From the NCBI RefSeq assembly GCF_900114265.1, contig NZ_FPKV01000005.1, forward strand, positions 62,001 through 126,000: DNA of 64,000 bases, in the 5' to 3' direction. A program made the position numbers and the translations under genes. The notes beneath the pieces are model-generated. The model was not told the origin of the DNA. It did no database searches and saw nothing but the letters and a program-made list of their open reading frames with translations. This DNA comes from Flaviramulus basaltis. Lineage in GTDB: Bacteria > Bacteroidota > Bacteroidia > Flavobacteriales > Flavobacteriaceae. Positions within the stretch are counted from its first letter, which is position 1, and the number at the start of each line of letters is the position of its first letter. Positions 8,352 through 14,492 of the stretch are shown here, one piece after another.

Positions 8352-8486
8352 TTAACCGAATAGCTGAACTATCAAAGCTCCCAATACTATAACCGTAATT
8401 ATTGTGTAAAGTAAATAATTAAACCAGGTTCTTAGGTCCGTTTGTTTTGTTTTGTTTTTACAATACGTTTTACAACATTCTTTCAT
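8352..8486 (-). CDS. 44-aa Cys-Cys membrane microprotein (copy 1)
   Basis: ATG at 8486, stop at 8352-8354. The sequence starts MKECCKTYC, has a basic polar stretch, then WFNYLLY followed by one hydrophobic helix ending GALIVQLFG. It is clearly paralogous to the 45-aa gene at 11830: the pattern MK(E/D)CCKT ... WFNY(L/I)LY ... GAL(I/V)(V/L)QL is shared. The CC(x4)C head would face the cytoplasm and could bind a thiophilic metal. A conserved hairpin (8656-8715) lies upstream on the same strand. No family is recognised. Confidence 0.7.
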   Translation of the reverse strand: MKECCKTYCKNKTKQTDLRTWFNYLLYTIITVIVLGALIVQLFG

Positions 8487-8549
8487 CTAAATCCTATATT
8501 AAATTCTAGTATCGTTCATTAAACTTCTCCTTTTTAAAGTTTCTGTATC

Positions 8550-8618
8550 GCCTGACATAGGAAGAGAGATGCTATTAATCAATCACTTAGGGAAAATTTC
8601 TCTCTCCCTTGTACAGGC
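8550..8618. repeat. Long imperfect hairpin upstream of the 44-aa gene
   Basis: GCCTGACATAGGAAGAGAG (8550-8568) pairs imperfectly with CTCTCTCCCTTGTACAGGC (8600-8618) around a loop of about 31 nt. It lies between the conserved hairpin at 8656 and the 44-aa start, so it could be a leader structure. Confidence 0.45.
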
Positions 8619-8655
8619 TACTTTTAACCAAATCAACTTTTTTAAAATTTTTTGT

Positions 8656-8715
8656 GCCTAACTAGGGAAGGGTTAAACACTAACCATCAATATTGACCCT
8701 TCCCTAAATTAGGGC
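8656..8715. repeat. Conserved intergenic hairpin, copy B
   Basis: Perfect 11 bp arms TAGGGAAGGGT (8663-8673) and ACCCTTCCCTA (8696-8706), extended by GCCTAA / TTAGGGC, around a 22-nt loop. About 68 nt align with roughly 80% identity to 11983-12043, and the loop core TTGATGGTTAGTGTT (minus strand) is kept exactly. On the plus strand a T-run follows (terminator-like), but no plus-strand gene precedes it. On the minus strand both copies end GTTAGGCAC before a Cys-Cys microprotein gene. Confidence 0.6.
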
Positions 8716-8749
8716 TTTTTTTCTTGATATTTTTTATATCATTTTAAGC

Positions 8750-9352
8750 TCAGTTTTTTGTGGTATTTCCAAATTGATATTTTGCAAATATTTTTACCAC
8801 GGCCTCTTTGATTTCTTTTTGTTTATCATTTGTATCTGCGTGGAGCACATCTGGCGCAAATCCCTGCCAGACCAGTTGACGGCGGGACATATCTATGAGC
8901 TCTACAACCACACCACCTTCCTTGTGCTCTTCAGAAGATTGATAATTGCCGTAATAGCCATAGCCGTAAGACCCAAAATGGCCATAGCCGTGACCGTAGA
9001 ATGGAAAATACGGATAGCTGCCGGAATTGTAGTTTATATTTCTGGTTTTGACCACAATACGTGAATCTACCAATAAATCAGGATTGGCTTTGTCCATTAC
9101 ATATCCTTTCTTTTCCATTTCGTCCTGAATGGCCGACTTTAGTCTTTTTTTGATCAATGTATTGACAAAGAGCGGTTCTTCTTCCTTTCCGCTATCTATT
9201 TGAAAATCATCTGACCAATAGAAGGTCTTGTATGTCCCAAACTGTGCCTCACGGTCATAATCGGTAACAATGGCCGAAGAACTGACCGAACAACTGACTG
9301 CGGTAGCTGCTATTAAAAGGCAGGCTACCATTGTTTTTAATGTTCTCATCAT
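8750..9352 (-). CDS. DUF4136 lipoprotein
   Basis: A lipoprotein signal with lipobox AVSC (Cys21) is followed by a DUF4136 domain: VTDYDREAQFGTYKTFYW at the start, then IKKRLKSAIQDEMEKKGY and NPDLLVDSRIVVK. A Gly/Tyr-rich low-complexity segment (YPYFPFYGHGYGHFGSYG) precedes the final strands VVVELIDMSRRQLVWQGFA. DUF4136 proteins are widespread outer-membrane or periplasmic lipoproteins of unknown role. GC content appears higher than in neighbours, and the cluster 8750-11515 may have a different origin. The gene lies 58 bp downstream of the flavohaem reductase gene and is probably co-transcribed with it. Confidence 0.82.
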   Translation of the reverse strand: MMRTLKTMVACLLIAATAVSCSVSSSAIVTDYDREAQFGTYKTFYWSDDFQIDSGKEEEPLFVNTLIKKRLKSAIQDEMEKKGYVMDKANPDLLVDSRIVVKTRNINYNSGSYPYFPFYGHGYGHFGSYGYGYYGNYQSSEEHKEGGVVVELIDMSRRQLVWQGFAPDVLHADTNDKQKEIKEAVVKIFAKYQFGNTTKN

Positions 9353-9410
9353 TTATTTATTTAGTTAAACATTTATTTTTATTTTTTTACATTTGGTATT
9401 CCATCACTAC

Positions 9411-10916
9411 TTAGTTTAGTTCCCTATTTAAAGTGAGGCTGCTTGAGGCACTGTGTTCGTTTTCCAGTGTATCGTCCCCAAATAATTCCCAGCCGGATCG
9501 AAGGCCTGCAAACACAATAACCAACACTATTAAAGCCATAACAATAAGCCTAGAAACCAATTGGGCTTGTTTTTTATGATGGGTAGTGGGTGAGCCAGAT
9601 ACCGCAAGCCCAAACATTTCACTGTGTATTTTAGTTAGTGGAACTTGCAATTGTCTCAAATCCTTGATTACAGCGTTGATCATAAGTGGAGGACCACATA
9701 CATAATAATCATTTTGTAGGAGCGAGCCTGAACAGTATTTTTCCAATAATTTAGTATCGAACCGTCCTTTTTCCCCTTCCCAATTATCTTGCTTACTGAG
9801 TATGTGTACCACTTTTAATTTAAGGGATGTGTTTTCTGAGATATGGTATAATTCTTCCCTAAAGGCAATGTCCGACTCGGTAGCATTAAAATAGAATAGG
9901 GTTACTTCCCGCTGCTCGTCCTTGTCTGCCATATACTGCAACATACTTGCAAATGGCGTTATACCAATGCCTCCCGCAATAAATACTATAGACCCCGAAT
10001 GTGATTTTTCTAAATGGGACATCTTGCCGAATGGCCCTATGATTTTAACCTTATCACCTTTTTGAAGTTGGTGTATCTGGCTTGTAAAGTCACCAGAAGC
10101 CTTTATGGTAGATGCCAAATGTAACTTTTGGCTTGGGCTTGAGGATATGGTAAATGGATGCTCTTCAGGCTTTAAATGCTTACAATCCGTAAATTTGATA
10201 AAATGGAACTGTCCTGGGTTATGCGAATAGGGTGCATTCCCGTTTACAGGTACAAACTGAACGCTGTACGTATCCTTGGCTTTTTTAACGACATTCAGCA
10301 CTTCATATTTGGGTGCGAAAGTGAACAAAAAGTACCGTTGCCATATAAAAAAGGCTATGGCAGTAGGTGGGAGAATGAACCATAATACCTGTAAGGGCAG
10401 CAACTCCAAATCGTCTCCTGCATAAAAACTGTGCACAAACATTAAGACGAGAATACTGATGGCAAAAACGTTGTGCATCGTTCGCCAATGCTCATAGCGA
10501 ACACTTATTTTTTTGTGGCCGATACTTACCAAAACCTGAACCAAAAGTATTAAAAACGTGATTTTACCCAGATTGATGTACCACGGTTCGTCATACCCCA
10601 AAAGCATATCGAAGGACTGCTCCGATAGGGTAAGCATCACAAAATGAACCATAATAAATACAAATGCCCAAACTCCCATCCTTCTGTGAAAATCGATTAA
10701 GTTGTTATAGGCAAACAAGCGGTCTAGCCATTTTATTCTGGCAGAAATGATAAATTGAAAGAACACCATCATTATACCGGATAAACCCATTAGCATCCCT
10801 ATTTGCGCAATAAATCCTTCTTTAGTAGTTGGCATTAACCAATACACCATTACCAATGGAATGGCCATCGCTATAAAATAGGTGCTTACTACCAAAATAT
10901 GTTTTATATTCATCAA
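9411..10916 (-). CDS. Ferric-reductase-like flavohaem membrane oxidoreductase
   Basis: 501 residues. The N-terminal half holds about six membrane helices with the ferric-reductase-like pattern of histidines (DFHRRMGVWAFVFIMVH, YEHWRTMHNVF, LMFVHSFY), expected to coordinate two haems. The C-terminal half is an FNR-type domain with the FAD motif HPFTISSSP, the NAD(P) motif AGGIGITPFASML and the CGPP motif YYVCGPPLMI. It moves electrons from NAD(P)H through FAD across the membrane to an external acceptor, such as Fe(III) or Cu(II). A further helix near residue 470 follows the FNR domain. Its neighbours are YceI and DUF4136 genes. Confidence 0.85.
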   Translation of the reverse strand: MMNIKHILVVSTYFIAMAIPLVMVYWLMPTTKEGFIAQIGMLMGLSGIMMVFFQFIISARIKWLDRLFAYNNLIDFHRRMGVWAFVFIMVHFVMLTLSEQSFDMLLGYDEPWYINLGKITFLILLVQVLVSIGHKKISVRYEHWRTMHNVFAISILVLMFVHSFYAGDDLELLPLQVLWFILPPTAIAFFIWQRYFLFTFAPKYEVLNVVKKAKDTYSVQFVPVNGNAPYSHNPGQFHFIKFTDCKHLKPEEHPFTISSSPSQKLHLASTIKASGDFTSQIHQLQKGDKVKIIGPFGKMSHLEKSHSGSIVFIAGGIGITPFASMLQYMADKDEQREVTLFYFNATESDIAFREELYHISENTSLKLKVVHILSKQDNWEGEKGRFDTKLLEKYCSGSLLQNDYYVCGPPLMINAVIKDLRQLQVPLTKIHSEMFGLAVSGSPTTHHKKQAQLVSRLIVMALIVLVIVFAGLRSGWELFGDDTLENEHSASSSLTLNRELN

Positions 10917-10969
10917 CTAAATTTTAGAATCTATTAATTAATCTTCCGCAGGGTTTTTATAAATACAGT

Positions 10970-11515
10970 CTATTTTTCTTTAAGCAACACATCGACCCTT
11001 AAGAAGTGTTTGTCTTTAACTTTTATAAATGCAAAGCTTGGGCGTTCCAAATTATAATCGGTAATCAATAATGACCAAGAAGTGTTTAATTGAATAGTAC
11101 CTTCTGAAACAAGCTCTAAGTTTATGGGAATGTTTATTTGTCGAGTCGTTCCGGCAAGGCTAAAATCACCCTTTGCTTGGACAGATTGAATTCCATTTCG
11201 TTTAAAATTAAAACCGCTTATAAATTTTCCTTTGAAAACAACATTGGGATATTTTTCCGCTTCAACCAACTGGTACATATGTTCATCCCGTTTTTCATTA
11301 CCAGTTTTTATGAATTTTACAGGTACTGAAAAAGTTAAGGTTCCGGCCTTAAAATCTATAGTGCCTTTTACATCATTAGATATGCCTTCATATGAGATAA
11401 GAGGTGTTTTTGCCTTGAAAGATGCACTTCCTTCCTTAACCACATACTCTTGAGCGTTGAGAAATATGTTGCTTGCCAACAGCAATATTAATAAACAAAT
11501 CAAATTTTTACCCAT
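10970..11515 (-). CDS. YceI-family periplasmic protein
   Basis: The start at 11515 gives MGKNLICLLILLLASNIFLNAQ, a standard signal peptide; the longer frame adds nine residues. The mature protein shows the YceI lipocalin-like pattern: EGSASFKAKTPL, then TGNEKRDEHM, AEKYPNVVFKG, a QAKGDFSLAGTTRQI strand and a terminal KDKHFLRVDVLLKEK. The KRDEHM and YPNVVF motifs are the hallmarks of YceI. The family binds polyisoprenoids, possibly quinones. It lies 53 bp upstream of the flavohaem reductase gene, in agreement with a role in electron transfer. Confidence 0.88.
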   Translation of the reverse strand: MGKNLICLLILLLASNIFLNAQEYVVKEGSASFKAKTPLISYEGISNDVKGTIDFKAGTLTFSVPVKFIKTGNEKRDEHMYQLVEAEKYPNVVFKGKFISGFNFKRNGIQSVQAKGDFSLAGTTRQINIPINLELVSEGTIQLNTSWSLLITDYNLERPSFAFIKVKDKHFLRVDVLLKEK

Positions 11516-11829
11516 TACTGTTTCGTTTTTTAGACCATTCAATCAATTTGAATAAATCTCCTGATAGGTTTTGGTCTCGTTCTCATTCATTCGCTAGAGA
11601 ACATATTTTTTGTCGATATCATTTCAGTTCTCAATTCCCATTGATTTAAGAAGTTCCTTAAACCCTACAACTGTTCTTATGATAAAAGCTACCCAAGATA
11701 AGACCATTGTTGTTATCCTGGTAGGGCATCTAAATTAGATTAAGTGATTTGGACACAGCCCACCCAGAGCAAACATATTCCTTTTATGCTATATCAAGTA
11801 TCTGCTCGAAAGGCCAATATTCTTTTAAA
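11516..11829. other. Non-coding stretch, about 310 bp
   Basis: No convincing gene. An imperfect hairpin pairs GCTACCCAAGATAA (about 11688) with TTATCCTGGTAGGGC (about 11725). A 27-codon minus-strand frame (11624-11707, MVLSWVAFIIRTV at its start) is open but unsupported. The 3' boundary is the 45-aa microprotein gene. Confidence 0.4.
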
Positions 11830-11967
11830 TTATTCTCCAACCAATTGTAGCACTAATGCACCAATCAGTATGGCAGCCAAAATGCCATACAAAATATAAT
11901 TGAACCATTTTTTGAAGCCACTTTTCTTTTGTTCGGTCTTAATACCAGTCTTGCAACAATCTTTCAT
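11830..11967 (-). CDS. 45-aa Cys-Cys membrane microprotein (copy 2)
   Basis: ATG at 11967, stop at 11830-11832. It starts MKDCCKTGIKTEQKKS and continues FKKWFNYILYGILAAILIG to a short ALVLQLVGE tail. It is a paralogue of the 44-aa gene at 8352, but without the third Cys of the head. One transmembrane helix is predicted with the CC head cytosolic. Its start codon lies 16 bp after the conserved hairpin (11983-12043) on the same strand. Conservation of gene plus hairpin in two places argues that both are functional. Confidence 0.7.
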   Translation of the reverse strand: MKDCCKTGIKTEQKKSGFKKWFNYILYGILAAILIGALVLQLVGE

Positions 11968-11982
11968 CCTATTTGATTTTGT

Positions 11983-12043
11983 GCCTAACGAGGGAAGGGC
12001 CTAACACTAACCATCAACATTTTCACCCTTCCCAGACTAGGAC
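11983..12043. repeat. Conserved intergenic hairpin, copy D
   Basis: GGGAAGGG (11992-11999) pairs with CCCTTCCC (12026-12033). The sequence shares GTGCCTAAC, the stem, the loop core and the flanking CTAGGACTTTT with the copy at 8656-8715. On the minus strand it ends in GTTAGGCAC directly before the 45-aa gene. It could be a leader RNA or an attC-like relic. Confidence 0.6.
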
Positions 12044-12054
12044 TTTTCTAATAC

Positions 12055-12117
12055 CATAAAATGAAAAGTTTTAACTAACAACCAATCAACAATGAAAAGT
12101 TCCTTTTCCATTTTATG
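12055..12117 (-). terminator. Probable terminator of the DUF3347 operon
   Basis: CATAAAATGAAAAG (12055-12068) and CTTTTCCATTTTATG (12103-12117) form a 14 bp stem with one bulge around a 34-nt loop. It lies 39 bp beyond the stop of the last DUF3347 gene. There is no strong T-run, so termination is inferred from position and stem strength. Confidence 0.4.
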
Positions 12118-12155
12118 AATTAGATATTTTATTCCTTTACTCTAAAAGATATGCT

Positions 12156-12701
12156 CTAATTATTAATCTCTCTTTGCACTTTTCCACAACTCGGCATTTT
12201 TTTGCCTAAGTACGGATTTCTTACATCGTTACTAGTACTCAACCAAGCACTACCCTTATCGTACATTGGGCAAAATTGTTCGTATAATTTTGATGATGTA
12301 CCAGTAATAGCAACCATATCCGTGATATCCTTACTTAGTGTTTTAAAATGTTCGCGTTGGTGTTCCATTGGACTTTTCGAAATGTGTTCTGCGTGTTCAG
12401 TTGCATCTTCAATAATATCAATCAGTTCTTTTTGATCTTCTTTACTATACTTGGTCATATCGAAAGCCTTTAGAGAGGCCATTAGTTTAGTTCCAGCCTG
12501 TGCTGCTTTTTTAGTGTCATCACCTACCAATGCATCTTTCATCATAAAATAGTCATTAAGAACTACCTCGGCTTTGGCGTCTTTCATTTTGTCCATGTTC
12601 ATTTTACCATGATCCATGTTCATTTTTTCCTTTTCCTGTGCATTGGTAAAAGAAACTGCTAACAATAGCATTGCTGCTATACTCATTTTTAAATTTTTCA
12701 T
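12156..12701 (-). CDS. DUF3347 exported protein (copy 1)
   Basis: Signal peptide [20 protein letters not shown] is followed by a Met/His-rich spacer ([13 protein letters not shown]), then a DUF3347 domain covering the rest. Domain landmarks are [42 protein letters not shown] and [12 protein letters not shown]. The conserved CPM, Met and C-terminal Cys suggest copper binding in the periplasm. DUF3347 domains are found with Cus-type pumps in Bacteroidota. This is the last gene of the long minus-strand copper block and is followed by a likely terminator. Confidence 0.88.
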   Translation of the reverse strand: MKNLKMSIAAMLLLAVSFTNAQEKEKMNMDHGKMNMDKMKDAKAEVVLNDYFMMKDALVGDDTKKAAQAGTKLMASLKAFDMTKYSKEDQKELIDIIEDATEHAEHISKSPMEHQREHFKTLSKDITDMVAITGTSSKLYEQFCPMYDKGSAWLSTSNDVRNPYLGKKMPSCGKVQREINN

Positions 12702-12728
12702 TTTTATTTGTTTTTAAATTATTGTTTC

Positions 12729-13178
12729 TTAATTATCTTTTAATTGTGTCAACCATGTAATGACTTTCTTTTTATCATCTTCTGAAAAGCTAGCATCTTT
12801 ATGTATTAAGGTATATGAACTCAAAGGCATTTCATCATCTTTAATCTGACTTATAATAGATTTTAATTTGCTCTTCTTTCGTCTATCTGAATAGTCAGCC
12901 CATTCGTTAAAATTGAGTTCCTCTTTTCCTTTCTTGATATGGTCTTCCATAAACCAGGCAACAGGTTGAATTTTGTTATACCAAGGATAAGCAGTATTGT
13001 TGCTGTGGCAATCATAACAAGAAACCTGCAACTTGTTCTCAATCTCTTTAGGGACATCATTAACCAACATAAAATCTGTTTTTGGTACAACATCGCTTTG
13101 GTTTCGCTCTGTGGGCACAAACTGTATGCCCACAAACGCTACCAGCAAAACCAAAACTATGATCTTAACAATTTTCAT
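12729..13178 (-). CDS. Haem-binding domain protein (Haem_bd type)
   Basis: The start at 13178 gives MKIVKIIVLVLLVAFVGIQF, an uncleaved anchor or signal. The mature part has a c-type haem motif CYDCHSNN (Cys54, Cys57, His58) followed by TAYPWYNKIQPVAWF and the acidic-basic stretch typical of the Haem_bd family. A candidate sixth ligand is the Met in DDEMPLSSY. The protein is likely to be membrane-anchored and exposed to the periplasm. It begins immediately after the stop of the neighbouring DUF3347 gene and ends 27 bp before the next one, so redox chemistry and copper binding appear linked. Confidence 0.85.
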   Translation of the reverse strand: MKIVKIIVLVLLVAFVGIQFVPTERNQSDVVPKTDFMLVNDVPKEIENKLQVSCYDCHSNNTAYPWYNKIQPVAWFMEDHIKKGKEELNFNEWADYSDRRKKSKLKSIISQIKDDEMPLSSYTLIHKDASFSEDDKKKVITWLTQLKDN

Positions 13179-13179
13179 T

Positions 13180-13869
13180 TTAGTTAATTTGCTTTTTAAC
13201 ATTCCCACAGGTTAGCATTTCACTACCATAAAATGGATTTTTGATGTCTTTGGTTTCGCTCAACCAGCTTACTTTTTTCATTGGGCAATAATCTAGATAT
13301 AAGGTTTTATCAGTACCTAAAAGGGTAATTAAATCATTAATATCCGTACTCAAGGTTTCAAAATGCTCTCTTTGATGGTCAATAGGGTTTTCTACAATAT
13401 GTTCTGCTTGTTCCTTGGCACTTTCTGCAATTTCCATATATTCTTGACGGGTTCCATCAGTTAATGTTTTCATATCAAACTTTGAAAAGGCAGCAAGTAA
13501 TGCTGTACCTCCTTTTGCAGCGTTCTCTTTGCTATCGGTTACTAAAGCATTTTTAATTTGAAAGTAAGCATCAATAATCGCTGAAGTTGCTCCATTTTTT
13601 TGGGTAGATACTGCTATATCCCTTGCTTCAGAAGTCATCTCTGCGCTATCTCCATCATGATGCCCATCACTGTTATCGTGAGTTGCTTCTTCATCATGGT
13701 GACCATCGCTGTTGTCGTGGTTCATTTCTGAATGATTTTCTTCAGTGCTCATTTCAGATTGATGCTCCTCTTCATTATTTTGTTCTTTTTTTGCATCTTT
13801 ACATGATGCTACAGTTAGGGTTGCAAATACAATTGCTAAAATTCCCATTGATAATTTTAATTTTCTCAT
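13180..13869 (-). CDS. DUF3347 lipoprotein with His-rich repeats (copy 2)
   Basis: Lipobox VASC (Cys23) follows a signal peptide. Residues 30-80 are acidic and His-rich, with the unit HDNSDGHHD occurring twice and EMNH/EMSTEENHSEMN nearby, a likely copper-chelating arm. The DUF3347 domain follows: IIDAYFQIKNALV, HIVENPIDHQREHF, LYLDYCPMKKVSWLS and NPFYGSEMLTCG. Anchoring at a membrane distinguishes it from copy 1. The repeated arm is also visible as a DNA repeat near 13650-13720. Confidence 0.88.
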   Translation of the reverse strand: MRKLKLSMGILAIVFATLTVASCKDAKKEQNNEEEHQSEMSTEENHSEMNHDNSDGHHDEEATHDNSDGHHDGDSAEMTSEARDIAVSTQKNGATSAIIDAYFQIKNALVTDSKENAAKGGTALLAAFSKFDMKTLTDGTRQEYMEIAESAKEQAEHIVENPIDHQREHFETLSTDINDLITLLGTDKTLYLDYCPMKKVSWLSETKDIKNPFYGSEMLTCGNVKKQIN

Positions 13870-13897
13870 TTTTATTTGTTTTAGTGTTTATTCCTTT

Positions 13898-14284
13898 TTA
13901 AAGTTTTTCAATTACATTTTTAAGTTTAGCAGTTATTTCATCGGCAATTTCCATCAATTGCTTGTTATCTACTGCCATCATAGAAGCCATCGGGTTAATT
14001 GCTGCCACTTCTACAATTCCGGGATTAATCTCCTGAACTATGACATTGCATGGCAACATGGTTCCAATTTTATCTTCTGCTTGCAAAGCTTTATGCGCAT
14101 AGGGTGGATTACAAGCTCCTAATATCCTATACTTTTTAAAGTCTATATCCAGCTTTTTCTTTAAGGTTGCTGTTACATCAATTTCTGTAAGAATGCCAAA
14201 ACCTTCATCTTTTAGTTCTTTTGTGACTTTTTCGATAACATCTTCAAAAGTTCCACTAACCGTTTTATTAAAATAATACTTCAT
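13898..14284 (-). CDS. DUF302 domain protein
   Basis: The start at 14284 (MKYYFNKTVSGTFEDVIEKV) matches the usual DUF302 N-terminus; the frame upstream only overlaps the SHOCT gene. The domain shows the ILTEIDVTATLKKKL core, the conserved Cys in LGACNPPYAHKAL and a second Cys in TMLPCNVIV. DUF302 proteins are small, probably cytosolic, and frequently accompany copper and sulfur genes, with a proposed thiol-metal role. The gene lies 4 bp after the SHOCT gene, so the pair is co-transcribed. Confidence 0.85.
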   Translation of the reverse strand: MKYYFNKTVSGTFEDVIEKVTKELKDEGFGILTEIDVTATLKKKLDIDFKKYRILGACNPPYAHKALQAEDKIGTMLPCNVIVQEINPGIVEVAAINPMASMMAVDNKQLMEIADEITAKLKNVIEKL

Positions 14285-14288
14285 TTTT

Positions 14289-14477
14289 TTATTTTTTTGA
14301 ATTAATGCTTTGTTTTCTTTCTTCATATTCTTCCTTGGTAATTTCACCATTAGCATAGCGTCTGTTTAAAATATCTAAAGGGCGTTCTCTCTTCAGTATT
14401 TTATTTCCGTTTTTACCTGCATATAGGATAACCGCAAAGACAATTACTCCCAAAACTATTATCCATGTGTACATCAT
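14289..14477 (-). CDS. SHOCT-domain membrane microprotein
   Basis: 62 residues. A single membrane helix (TWIIVLGVIVFAVILYAG) is followed by a SHOCT motif PLDILNRRYANGEITKEEYE. SHOCT segments are short C-terminal helices thought to mediate oligomerisation. This copy is related to the two near-identical SHOCT proteins at 33939 and 35161, but differs in its membrane segment. It sits between copA and the DUF302 gene, 15 bp downstream of copA. Confidence 0.85.
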   Translation of the reverse strand: MMYTWIIVLGVIVFAVILYAGKNGNKILKRERPLDILNRRYANGEITKEEYEERKQSINSKK

Positions 14478-14492
14478 AACTACCTTTATTAC

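Noticed and set aside
11624-11707. 27-codon minus-strand frame starting MVLSWVAFIIRTV
   Set aside because: Open and hydrophobic, but without a relative in the window or a clear start signal; mentioned only in the gap entry.
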